Shown here: piece after piece, positions 4,886 through 12,866 of the stretch | Layout: every line of letters starts with the position of its first letter | Position numbering within the stretch: position 1 is the stretch's first letter | DNA from: a virus | Length of the DNA stretch: 64,000 nt | IMG/VR virus record: IMGVR_UViG_3300020558_000217 | Coordinates: 41,600-105,599 of that record | Direction: 5' to 3' (one strand) | Translations under genes and position numbers: made by a program | Notes under the pieces: generated by a model | Told to the model about the DNA's origin: nothing | The model's input: only the letters and a program-made list of their open reading frames with translations | The model's database searches: none

Positions 4886-6892
4886 TTAACCCCAAGACAT
4901 ATTCTTTTTATAATTTTTCATCTCTTCATAATGATTACCGCCAAGCATACTAGCCCAATCTGGCCATTCAATATCTCCTGGCATATTATAAGCAAACCCT
5001 GATTGATTTGTAGCAGTCATTCTATTTGGTTCTACATTAACTTGAGGATTAAAGAAAGAACCTTGAGCTTCTTGTATTGTTTGTTCTGTTGCTTGAGATG
5101 TTACTGCTGCTTGATTGAGCATTTGAGCGTTTAATGCAGGCATCGATGGCGTTGAAACTAATTCAGATTGAATAGCAGATGTAATCATTGGTAGAAGCAT
5201 ACCAACTATACCACCAATTCCTCCTCCCATCATTCCTGGCATCATACCCATCATTTGACCCATCATATTTGCGCCAGCTGGAGGAGCTGAGATACCCGAA
5301 GATATGGGTGCTTGTGCTACTGGTTCTGCAGCCGCCATAGGTGATGCTGCAGGAGGTGCCATAGATGTCGTAGTTCCTACTGCTGGTGTTGCACCTTGTA
5401 ATGCTCTTTGTTCTGGGGTTCCTGCTACTTGATACGTATCTGGAACCGATGGCGCACCACCTTTTGGTATTTCAGCATGTAAATGGTTATTATGACCAGC
5501 TGCTGCGTATGGTCCGCTTTCTCTCCAATAAACTTTATATCCAAGTCTAGTCAATTGTTCGGCTAATTGATCGAACTTGGCTCCCATAACAGGATCTCTC
5601 GCTTCAACATTACCTTCTCCGAAATTGATGTCAATTGCTCTACCTTCATAATGAGCTTTGCCTTTATGAACTGGTTTTACACCACCAAATTGTGGATGTT
5701 CAGAAATGCGCATTCCCATTTTTTCTAGAGCATGTCCAAGAGCTACTACGTCTCCTGCAGGCAAAGAAGCGCCAACTTGTTCGCCATGGCCATGACCTTC
5801 ATGAGCTACGCCGCTAATTGGCCCATGGCCGCCTTCTTTACCTATACGTTCTGTACGAGGATCGTTGGCAGAAGGAATGACTTCAGGCGTTGATACTGGG
5901 GTGGCTGTTGGAGTGGATGTTGGGGTGGTGCCACCAGAAGGCGTAGAAGTTGTTTTATTGTCTTGCGGCGAACTTTTAGCTAACGCTGCAGCATTAGCCA
6001 TCCTTTGGCCTAAATGTTGATGCGTTGATCTTTCGTAACCATAATCGATTGCTCTTGCTGCTTCTATTGCTGTAGAAGCAGATTTAAGCATTTGACCAGC
6101 ACGTTTTTCAGTATTCATTAATTCCCATTGAACGAACTCTAACTGTTGTTTAAAGTTAGATTGTCTAATAGGAATTCCCATTACTTGTTGGAACTTAGCT
6201 TGTCTATCTGGATGCCATTGAGCAATTCCGTATGCTTGACCGTTATCACCCACAGCATTAGTTCTTAAACTTTTTCCTGATTCTACTTGGAGATTGCCGA
6301 CAATGCCAGCTGCCTGTTCTTTTGACCAACCTTTTGATTGGAAGAAAGACATTGCTTCTGAAGAGCTTCCAGATTCACCAACCCCTGGACCTATTGCACC
6401 GCCACCACCAGCGGTTGAAAGCGCTGCCATTCCTCCACCAGCAACTGCAGCGCCAATACCTAATGTGGCTAATTGTTTTGCGAAATCCGAACTTAGATTA
6501 GTAATACTTCCTAGCAAACCACTGCTGCTAGTATTCATGATATTGCGATTTAGACTTTCAATATCACCACTAAGAGTACGAGTGTTTCTGGTTACATTAC
6601 TAATTTCAGTGCGCATAGAATTTTGAATTTCTAAAGACTCTCTGAATAGAGAATTTAGGCTATCAATTTTATTGCCTGTTTGCTGAGACTCTGAAACCAT
6701 CTCTTCAAGCACATTATGAAGATCCGCAATATCTTCTCTTTGTGATTTGAAGGTTGTAGAAATATCTTTGACAATTCTACTTAAATTGGCATTACTAGCA
6801 TTGGCTGCTTGACGAAACTCGCCTGCAGTCTCCATGCCGGCATTTCTAATGCCTCTAGTTATCGCCGATAATTCTTCTGCTTCTATGGCCAT
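4886..6892 (-). CDS. Tail protein with lysozyme and M15-type peptidase domains
   Basis: 668 residues. Residues 1-130 are coiled-coil; 137-165 a hydrophobic Gly/Ala segment; about 178-290 a phage tail lysozyme domain (FFQSKGWSKEQAAGIVGNLQ, likely catalytic E204, GIAQWHPDRQAKF); 310-345 a Thr/Pro linker; about 375-478 a zinc peptidase domain with H414, D421 and H470-L-H472 as in M15 D,D-carboxypeptidase or L-Ala-D-Glu peptidases; then a Pro/Ala/Met-rich tail. It should degrade peptidoglycan during infection. Coiled coil plus position after the gp26 frameshift gene suggests it may also be the tape measure or hub centre. It replaces the lysozyme missing from gp5. Confidence 0.8.
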   Translation of the reverse strand: MAIEAEELSAITRGIRNAGMETAGEFRQAANASNANLSRIVKDISTTFKSQREDIADLHNVLEEMVSESQQTGNKIDSLNSLFRESLEIQNSMRTEISNVTRNTRTLSGDIESLNRNIMNTSSSGLLGSITNLSSDFAKQLATLGIGAAVAGGGMAALSTAGGGGAIGPGVGESGSSSEAMSFFQSKGWSKEQAAGIVGNLQVESGKSLRTNAVGDNGQAYGIAQWHPDRQAKFQQVMGIPIRQSNFKQQLEFVQWELMNTEKRAGQMLKSASTAIEAARAIDYGYERSTHQHLGQRMANAAALAKSSPQDNKTTSTPSGGTTPTSTPTATPVSTPEVIPSANDPRTERIGKEGGHGPISGVAHEGHGHGEQVGASLPAGDVVALGHALEKMGMRISEHPQFGGVKPVHKGKAHYEGRAIDINFGEGNVEARDPVMGAKFDQLAEQLTRLGYKVYWRESGPYAAAGHNNHLHAEIPKGGAPSVPDTYQVAGTPEQRALQGATPAVGTTTSMAPPAASPMAAAEPVAQAPISSGISAPPAGANMMGQMMGMMPGMMGGGIGGIVGMLLPMITSAIQSELVSTPSMPALNAQMLNQAAVTSQATEQTIQEAQGSFFNPQVNVEPNRMTATNQSGFAYNMPGDIEWPDWASMLGGNHYEEMKNYKKNMSWG

Positions 6893-6895
6893 TTG

Positions 6896-7078
6896 TTATC
6901 CGTTAGTTTTCTTTTTAGCTTCTTCTACTTCTTTCAAGTAGTTGACTAGCATTTGAACATATATGTCTCTCTCAAAGGGCATCATAGATTCTATTTCACT
7001 AATTGAGTATTTATGGTGCTGAGCCAAAGAAAATACAGTCGCATAATAGTTAGATAGCGTATTATGACTCAGCGCCAC
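6896..7078 (-). CDS. 60-codon ORF, probable frameshift extension of gp26
   Basis: Opens with GTG overlapping the end of gp26 by 10 bases in the -1 frame. It continues SHNTLSNYYATVFSLAQHHKYSISEIESMMPFERDIYV and ends in a charged helix. The pattern of a short helical protein after an assembly protein resembles the T part of the lambda G-GT tail chaperones. It is more likely made as a C-terminal extension of gp26 by frameshifting at 7081-7087 than from its weak GTG alone. Function inferred from position. Confidence 0.6.
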   Translation of the reverse strand: MALSHNTLSNYYATVFSLAQHHKYSISEIESMMPFERDIYVQMLVNYLKEVEEAKKKTNG

Positions 7079-7087
7079 GTAAAAAAA
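7014..7087 (-). promoter_or_regulatory. Programmed -1 frameshift signal in gp26
   Basis: On the minus strand the gp26 frame reads GAT TTT TTT ACG TGG CGC TGA, so the seven T at 7087-7081 form a perfect T TTT TTT slippery heptamer in the correct phase four codons before the stop. A -1 slip continues TAC GTG GCG CTG into the 60-codon ORF, giving about 294 residues. Downstream, TGGCGCTGAG (7077-7068) can pair with CTCAGCACCA (7023-7014), one mismatch, enclosing an inner stem CATAATA/TATTATG: a plausible stimulator. Confidence 0.75.
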
Positions 7088-7779
7088 TCATTTAACGAAG
7101 ACAACACGATTTCCCGATCGTTCCCAAGTTCGTTTTGGTATAAAATCTTATATTCCATTCTGGGAACATTTAATAGAAAGTTTTGAACTTGTTCAAATGT
7201 CTTGATATTTAAATTTTCAAGAAACTCGTTCAATTCTTCTCTTTTATAATCTTTACATTCATAAATCTGATCTTCAAAATAGATAGATTCGATACATCTG
7301 ATAATTAGCTCAAACATATAATCTTTTTCTAGATTTAGAAAATCTTTGTCATCGTATAACGCAGCTGAAGGATATTTCATGATTATCCCTGACTGCGGAG
7401 TTATCTTAATCTTGTTTTCCATTTTTTTGGGATAGTTGACTTTAACTTCTTCTAAATTGATTTCGAAGTCATATACTTTTTTATCCTCTGAATCTCTATA
7501 TGATACCTTTACTATGTTATCAACTGATACTGATCTTAATTTTAAGAAAATGTATTCAAGATCAAATAATGCTAGTTTGCTAACATCTAATTTTGGGTCA
7601 ACGGAACAATTATTGACTACCTGTTTAATAGCAGAAAGGATGTCAGCTGAATTATCGCTTTCCTTTGCCATCAACAATAATTTTTCTTCTTTGACTAAAA
7701 AAGGTCTAAACTGAAAGTCTTTTTTCAGAGATGGTACATTTATTTTATATACAGGATAATCAATTTTCGGTAATGACAT
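7069..7779 (-). CDS. 26: gp26-like baseplate hub assembly protein
   Basis: 236 residues; the N-terminus (IDYPVYKINVPSLKKDFQFRPFLVKEEKLLLMA) and overall helical make-up are those of the T4 base-plate family (gp26/gp51), where gp26 is 208 residues. It takes part in building the central hub. The reading frame ends in a slippery heptamer that links it to the next ORF, which suggests it acts as a tail-assembly chaperone made in two forms. It belongs to the minus-strand operon that begins with gp4. Confidence 0.75.
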   Translation of the reverse strand: MSLPKIDYPVYKINVPSLKKDFQFRPFLVKEEKLLLMAKESDNSADILSAIKQVVNNCSVDPKLDVSKLALFDLEYIFLKLRSVSVDNIVKVSYRDSEDKKVYDFEINLEEVKVNYPKKMENKIKITPQSGIIMKYPSAALYDDKDFLNLEKDYMFELIIRCIESIYFEDQIYECKDYKREELNEFLENLNIKTFEQVQNFLLNVPRMEYKILYQNELGNDREIVLSSLNDFFTWR

Positions 7780-7794
7780 TAATATACTCCATTA

Positions 7795-8460
7795 TTAAAT
7801 TGTCACAGAGCTCCTTGCAGTCCCTGATGATAGATTAGTTCTTTGTTGTGAATTAGTTGGCTGTATTGAAGAGTTTTCTATTGTATATTCTGTGTAAGCA
7901 ATAGAGACATTGATTTTTAGAAGATTTGAATCGCCCCAAGAGAGAGGAAATTCTCTGATAGCTGTAGGAAAGGCGTCAAAAAGATTTATTTTTTGAACTA
8001 TGTTACCATAATGGTCGTAAATGAAAATAACCATAGTGGTGGCATAGTTTTCTTTATAATCTGCAGTATAATTTGGCGTAGAATTATTTGCAGTTGAACC
8101 GTTATATTGAAAAATAGCTCTAGTCCATTGATACCAATATTGCCAAAATTCGCAATAATGATCGCCAAGCATAGAAATAGATACTTCTTGAAATTGAGCG
8201 CTTATTGGCATTTTTTGAGTTGGACCTATACCAAATCGATTAATATCCGCTGTCATTATAGAAATACCAGGAGCTCTTACTTGATCTATTCTGAACTCCA
8301 TGTTTTTAGCAATTTTATAAATGGCTGTAGGAGTGCCCTGATTACTAAGAACAGCGTTTGACAAAACTCGAGGAGTTTGTATCAAAACTGAGAATGCATT
8401 ATTGTCTAGATAGCCAAAATCTCTTAAATTTGTTTGATAGGCGTTTATGTTAAATGGCAT
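7795..8460 (-). CDS. Tail-tube-like protein (gp19 paralogue, gp54-like role)
   Basis: 221 residues. Its start MPFNINAYQTN and the FSVLIQTPR strand resemble gp19 of this same phage (MAFNINSFKVN, FQVQITPP). It keeps the tube-type mid section (RAPGISIMTADINRFG, EFPLSWGDSNLLKINVSIAY). In T4, gp54 and gp48 have the tube fold and start tube polymerisation on the baseplate; a gp54-like initiator is the most economical reading. The C-terminal 25 residues are Ser/Asn-rich. Confidence 0.65.
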   Translation of the reverse strand: MPFNINAYQTNLRDFGYLDNNAFSVLIQTPRVLSNAVLSNQGTPTAIYKIAKNMEFRIDQVRAPGISIMTADINRFGIGPTQKMPISAQFQEVSISMLGDHYCEFWQYWYQWTRAIFQYNGSTANNSTPNYTADYKENYATTMVIFIYDHYGNIVQKINLFDAFPTAIREFPLSWGDSNLLKINVSIAYTEYTIENSSIQPTNSQQRTNLSSGTARSSVTI

Positions 8461-8468
8461 TTTTCTTC

Positions 8469-9044
8469 CTAGTAAGGTGGTGAACCAGCATATCTTCTAT
8501 TACTATTAATTTTCCATCTTTGAAGCGGTAACACAGCAGCCTTTTCCCAGTCAGAAGGGTCAACTTCATGAAAAGAACTTCTAACGTGCGAAAAAAGATA
8601 TCTTTTTATGCAACCTTCAACGCCTTTTAATTGATTAGAGTAACCTTTTAAAAACTCATAAGATATACTTAATCTCTTATTCTTATTATATTTATTTTCA
8701 TCGGTCAAATCTATCAGAGAATTTAATATTTTAATTCTGGCCAAAGGAGGTAGGTAATGAAGATTGATTCCTAAAAAACCATCTAGATACATTTCAACTG
8801 GTAGGGTCAGTGGAAACATATCGTAAAACGGTAAAGTGTTTTTGTATTTGGGATCATAAAGATAAAGAAACATTCCGCCTATAAAAGGCATAGATGATTT
8901 TCTAAAAATTTTATTAGGATCAGCTTTTGTTTTATTTGCCTTCAGATCTTCGACAGAGGAAGAAAACCAATCTTGGGCTGTAGTTGATTTGTCTGCTATA
9001 GCCCTGGAACTGGCTTTCAGAAGATCATTAAAAGTATTTGGCAT
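8469..9044 (-). CDS. Conserved T4-like phage protein, 191 aa, function unknown
   Basis: Begins MPNTFNDLLKASSRAIA and contains GGMFLYLYDPKYKNTLPFYDMFPL with a long aromatic-rich middle; this pattern recurs, from memory, in marine T4-like phages next to tail genes, usually without a function. It has no nuclease motif or signal peptide. The stop-start overlap with gp4 (both at 9044) suggests co-translation. Probably a virion or assembly protein; a gp2-type (DNA end protection) role is possible given gp4 beside it, but not shown. Confidence 0.55.
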   Translation of the reverse strand: MPNTFNDLLKASSRAIADKSTTAQDWFSSSVEDLKANKTKADPNKIFRKSSMPFIGGMFLYLYDPKYKNTLPFYDMFPLTLPVEMYLDGFLGINLHYLPPLARIKILNSLIDLTDENKYNKNKRLSISYEFLKGYSNQLKGVEGCIKRYLFSHVRSSFHEVDPSDWEKAAVLPLQRWKINSNRRYAGSPPY

Positions 9045-9490
9045 TAAAACATGAGTCCTAGCTCTTTTTCAGTTATGATTTCAAATTCATAACCTCTGTC
9101 TCTACAAAATTCTCTGGCAGCTTTCCATTTTGCTGAATTTACACCCCAAGTCATAACTTCATTAACATATTTCCGAGACTTTCTTTTACCTTCAGTAATA
9201 GTTGGAGGTAAAGTCTGGGCATAAGGTTTTATTTCAATTACTATAGTTTTGGTACCTTCTTTAGTTTTTTTCCTGACTACAAAATCAGGATAATACCTAT
9301 GGACTCTATTGTCCACTGGAGATCTATAAGGAATTATAGTCTCTTCGCTCTGCCACCAAATAACGTCTGGATCTTTATCCAGCCTAGCCATATACACAAA
9401 TTCCCATCTACTTCTGTAGACAATATTTGAAGAATCGCCTTTGTATTTATCAGGGTTTATGGGTTTAAAGTAACCTTTATATGTTGCCAT
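9044..9490 (-). CDS. 4: gp4, head completion protein
   Basis: 148 residues against 150 in T4. Conserved features: SNIVYRSRWEFVYMARLDKD, then IIPYRSPVDN, YYPDFVV and IEIKPYAQ, a PD-(D/E)xK/TnsA-type nuclease core, and the C-terminal KWKAAREFCRDRGYEFEIITE. gp4 acts on packaged heads before tail joining. It is the first gene of the minus-strand operon, 37 bases from a late-promoter match. Confidence 0.88.
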   Translation of the reverse strand: MATYKGYFKPINPDKYKGDSSNIVYRSRWEFVYMARLDKDPDVIWWQSEETIIPYRSPVDNRVHRYYPDFVVRKKTKEGTKTIVIEIKPYAQTLPPTITEGKRKSRKYVNEVMTWGVNSAKWKAAREFCRDRGYEFEIITEKELGLMF

Positions 9491-9504
9491 CTTGATACAG
9501 TTTA

Positions 9505-9512
9505 AATAAATA
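9505..9512 (+). promoter_or_regulatory. Late promoter, one mismatch, toward gp48
   Basis: AATAAATA on the plus strand, 41 bases before the gp48-like ATG. One mismatch from TATAAATA. It overlaps the region transcribed from the opposing promoter at 9527-9534. Confidence 0.5.
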
Positions 9513-9526
9513 AAGTAAAGTAGTAA

Positions 9527-9534
9527 TATTTATT
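9527..9534 (-). promoter_or_regulatory. Late promoter, one mismatch, toward gp4
   Basis: Minus-strand AATAAATA, 37 bases before the gp4 ATG. It would read leftward across the plus-strand promoter. Confidence 0.5.
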
Positions 9535-9552
9535 ACAAGATTAAGGGATACT

Positions 9553-10314
9553 ATGGCTCTAACACAGAACTTTCCGCAGCCGCCCGGAAGATTTAACAGA
9601 CAATCAAGAACATTTCCTGAAGACTTAATTCAGTCTAATAGAGGATTTTACACGAATATCAGTCTTGTTAATTATGAATACAGTCTAGTATCAAACGGTT
9701 TAGGAGCTATCTCTTATGGTGGCGGATTCAAACTACCAATCCCTAGAAGATTAAATGATAATGAAGTTATTTTATGGGAAGAATGGAGCGGCATTAATGC
9801 AATTCAACAAGGATTAACTACACTTGGTTCTTATCTACCTGGAGCTAATCAATTAAATACTCTTGCTAATGCTGGTCTTGCTGGCATAGAAATAGGTGGA
9901 ATGTTTGGCACCGGCGTGCCAGGTATTTCTCAAGGAGGAGAAACTGTTAGTCCATTTATGTATATGATGTATAAAAGGCCCGGATTCAAAGAATTCACGT
10001 TAAGCTGGACTTTGGCGCCAAATACCGAAAGCGAATCTGATACATTATTGAGTATAATAAAAGAATGTAAAAAGGCTGCATTACCTAGTATTGGTAGTGC
10101 TTGGGGGTTACAAAAGTATCCTAAAATCGCTCTGGTCTCATTTAAGCCAGAAAAGTATCTGTTTAAACTGAAGCCATGTGCGATCATTTCAGTGCAAGTA
10201 GATTATAATGGTTCTGGTACTCCATCTTTCTTTAAAAGCGGCGCACCAACAATAATAAATCTAACATTACAATTGAAAGAAATCCAACTTTGGACTTCTG
10301 AAGAAATTACATAA
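9553..10314 (+). CDS. 48: Baseplate tail-tube cap, gp48-like
   Basis: 253 residues, shorter than T4 gp48 (364). N-terminal FKLPIPRRLNDNEVILWEEW, then PFMYMMYKRPGFKEFTLSW, with conserved late strands NLTLQLKEIQLWTSEEI. This pattern is that of gp48-type proteins that cap the baseplate hub and seed the tail tube with gp54. It starts the long plus-strand baseplate operon and is followed by gp53, as expected. Assignment between gp48 and gp54 rests on motif memory and order. Confidence 0.65.
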   Translation: MALTQNFPQPPGRFNRQSRTFPEDLIQSNRGFYTNISLVNYEYSLVSNGLGAISYGGGFKLPIPRRLNDNEVILWEEWSGINAIQQGLTTLGSYLPGANQLNTLANAGLAGIEIGGMFGTGVPGISQGGETVSPFMYMMYKRPGFKEFTLSWTLAPNTESESDTLLSIIKECKKAALPSIGSAWGLQKYPKIALVSFKPEKYLFKLKPCAIISVQVDYNGSGTPSFFKSGAPTIINLTLQLKEIQLWTSEEIT

Positions 10315-10325
10315 AAGAGCAAGAA

Positions 10326-11201
10326 ATGCCACAAAGATATTTCGACAAATTTCCTGTAATCACCTATGCCAATAATCAGGCTATAGATATTACTAGACGT
10401 GTCACAGTTTTAGATAAAATTGAAAACATACCATTTGTGTATTATCCTTATGAGATTACTGATAACGAGAGACCAGATCAACTAAGTGCTAGATATTACG
10501 AAGATCAGTATAAAAGCTGGATCATTTACATTGTTAATAAAATAGTAGATCCATATTATGAGTGGTATTTACACGAAAGAGAAATGGTTGATTTTCTAGA
10601 TAAGAAATATGGTTCGTATTATAACGCTCAAACTAAAGTCAAACATTATATGAACAATTGGGCGGACAGCGATCAAATAACAATTGGTGGATACAATGCG
10701 TTGACCGTTGGACAACAAAGGTATTGGGAGCCTGTAATCGGTACCAATGGCAAAACTATGTCATATAAAAGAAAACAAATAGACTGGAAAACTAATACAA
10801 ATAAAATTGTACAATATAATGTTAGTAATACCTCATTTATCAAAGACGAAATTTGTTATATCAATTTTGATACTGAAAACTATGGTAGAGGTCAGGTATT
10901 ATCAGTATCTAATAATTTAGTTTCTATATGTCATGTCAGTGGAGTCTATAAAAATAGCGCAGAAGTTTCTATAACTTCAAACAGCTATATCTATGGTTCT
11001 GAAAGTTCAGTGAATACAGTCTTTACTACTTCAACTGTAGTTTCTTCAAATATACCTGTGGATGAAGAAATATATTGGAAGCCAATTACTTATTTGCAAT
11101 ATGAAGAGGATAAAAATGAATTTAATAAAACTATCAGAATTTTGGATAGTAGATTGAAACAAGTAGCAGTTGACAACTTAACAGATTTATTGAGCGAATA
11201 A
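10326..11201 (+). CDS. 53: gp53, baseplate wedge protein
   Basis: 291 residues, longer than T4 gp53 (196). The N-terminal half is typical: YFDKFPVITYANN, ERPDQLSARYYEDQYKSWII, NKIVDPYYEWYLHE. The C-terminal part carries an extra beta-rich, Ser/Val segment (CHVSGVYKNSAEVSITS) before a conserved EIYWKPITYLQYEEDKNE. gp53 links wedge heterotrimers around the hub. It has an RBS (AAGAGCAAGAA) and follows gp48 by 11 bases. Confidence 0.85.
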   Translation: MPQRYFDKFPVITYANNQAIDITRRVTVLDKIENIPFVYYPYEITDNERPDQLSARYYEDQYKSWIIYIVNKIVDPYYEWYLHEREMVDFLDKKYGSYYNAQTKVKHYMNNWADSDQITIGGYNALTVGQQRYWEPVIGTNGKTMSYKRKQIDWKTNTNKIVQYNVSNTSFIKDEICYINFDTENYGRGQVLSVSNNLVSICHVSGVYKNSAEVSITSNSYIYGSESSVNTVFTTSTVVSSNIPVDEEIYWKPITYLQYEEDKNEFNKTIRILDSRLKQVAVDNLTDLLSE

Positions 11202-11202
11202 C

Positions 11203-12459
11203 ATGGCTGCTGGCGATATTAAGATATCCAATGTTAAAATAGGAAATATGGAACTAACCAAGGACAAAAAGGTCTCATTGGTTGGATTCAACGTATATGA
11301 AGATATATTGAACCCATATGGTCCTGTTGGAGAGGTCAGAGTTATGGACCCATCCGATTCATTGGGCCAAAACAGAATCAACGGTTCTTATGATCAGGAC
11401 GTTGAAATAAGATTTTCAGGAGATGATAGTATTTTTAGTGCCGGTGGCGGTGGCAATTTCAAATTCAAAATGTTCCAAAATAAAAATCTTAACGACCAAT
11501 CACAAAACAATTTCGGTTCAGGTCACCACAAACAATATGATATTAGGTGTGTTTCTCCAGAATTTTTAAATGCTCAGGGTAATCATATTGAAAAAAGTTT
11601 CAAAGGCAAAACAAGCGAAGTTGTTGAACATATCCTTAAAGAAGGATTTAAGACCAAAAGAAAAATAGAAAAAGCTGACACTAAAGGAAATCGTAGAATT
11701 GTTATTCCTAAAATGCATCCTTTAGATGCATTGAAAAAAATGAACACGGAACATGTTTCAGAGAAATATGAATCTTCTACATTTGCTCTTTTTCAACAGG
11801 GAGACAGTAATGGTGAACACAAATATGTATTCAAAACATTTGAAGAATTATTCGAGAAGTCTCCAGTAGTCAAATTAAGACAAACTACAAATCTAAATTT
11901 TTCTAAGGCAAATCAACAAGACAGACAAAATTCTATAATGTGGTTTAAACCATCAAAGAACTTTGATGCTGGCCCAAGAGCATTGGATAAAACCGAAGAG
12001 TATGCTGTAGATTTAACAACTCATAAGGTTGTTGCAACAAACACACAAAAACGAAATAAATTTAAGTTTGCTGACAATCAAGGAGTTTATGACAGTTCTC
12101 CTTCTTATGCTAAATCTGCTCCTGTAAGATATATACATGATAAAGCGAATAACAAAGATAAACATACAACTTCTGAGGCCAAAACAAAAAGAGCAGCATT
12201 TTTGGCTCATTTAGCGCAGAACTCAGCAGAATTAGAAGTTTACTATAACCCTAAAATTACTTTAGGATCTATGGTTGAACTGGACATACCTAAGAAATCT
12301 AATAGCAATTGGGAAGAAGGTGAATCTCAGTTTAATGGAAAATGTCTAGTGGTTGCTATAAGAACAAAGTATAGGGTTGCGGCAGAACCACCAAACTGCA
12401 CAATGATATTAAGAGTTGTTAAGGCGTCGTTCAAACGTGGCGGTGGAGGTCAGGGATAA
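11203..12459 (+). CDS. 27: Baseplate hub protein, gp27-like
   Basis: 418 residues, near T4 gp27 (391). N-terminal strands (KVSLVGFNVYEDILNPYGPVGEVRVMD), YDIRCVSPEFLNAQGN, a segment KTSEVVEHILKEGF and AEPPNCTMILRVVKASF near the end resemble gp27/gpD-type tail hub proteins. It would form the trimeric adapter between tube and spike. The one-base stop-start overlap with the OB-fold protein downstream places it in the gp27-gp5 position. Confidence 0.75.
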   Translation: MAAGDIKISNVKIGNMELTKDKKVSLVGFNVYEDILNPYGPVGEVRVMDPSDSLGQNRINGSYDQDVEIRFSGDDSIFSAGGGGNFKFKMFQNKNLNDQSQNNFGSGHHKQYDIRCVSPEFLNAQGNHIEKSFKGKTSEVVEHILKEGFKTKRKIEKADTKGNRRIVIPKMHPLDALKKMNTEHVSEKYESSTFALFQQGDSNGEHKYVFKTFEELFEKSPVVKLRQTTNLNFSKANQQDRQNSIMWFKPSKNFDAGPRALDKTEEYAVDLTTHKVVATNTQKRNKFKFADNQGVYDSSPSYAKSAPVRYIHDKANNKDKHTTSEAKTKRAAFLAHLAQNSAELEVYYNPKITLGSMVELDIPKKSNSNWEEGESQFNGKCLVVAIRTKYRVAAEPPNCTMILRVVKASFKRGGGGQG

Positions 12460-12866
12460 TGTTTTATATTGCAGAAGTTAGAAATTTTGAAGATGATCCT
12501 ACTAAATCAGGTCGTGTTAAAGTCAGAATTTATAACGAACATAATGATGAACAAGCAATCAAAGACGAAGAACTTCCATGGGCTATGGTAGTACAACCTA
12601 TAACATCAGCTGCAACGTCAAGAATTGGAGTTTCGCCTTCAGGATTAAAAGTGGGCTCTAGAGTATTAGTTACATATTTACCTCATGATACTGCTATGCA
12701 ATATCCTATTGTTCTTGGTTCTTTGGCTCGTGGTGATATGCCAGAGGGTCACGAAGATAGTAATGGCGGCGTAGGTCAACAATCACAAGAAGCTCAAAGA
12801 AATTCTGGAGGTAAAATTAAGAAACCTGGTATTGATAATCCTGCTTGGACAAGGAAAAGTAATTAA
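12459..12866 (+). CDS. 5: gp5 N-terminal OB-fold protein
   Basis: 135 residues. FYIAEVRNFEDDPTKSGRVKVRIYNEHN, ELPWAMVVQPITSA, GLKVGSRVLVTYLP and YPIVLGSLARG are the gp5/VgrG OB-fold that sits on the hub trimer. T4 gp5 is one 575-residue protein with OB-fold, lysozyme and beta-helix; here the OB-fold stands alone, without lysozyme or helix, ending in a Gly/Gln-rich tail. The other parts are encoded in genes after it and in the minus-strand lysozyme gene. Confidence 0.85.
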   Translation: MFYIAEVRNFEDDPTKSGRVKVRIYNEHNDEQAIKDEELPWAMVVQPITSAATSRIGVSPSGLKVGSRVLVTYLPHDTAMQYPIVLGSLARGDMPEGHEDSNGGVGQQSQEAQRNSGGKIKKPGIDNPAWTRKSN

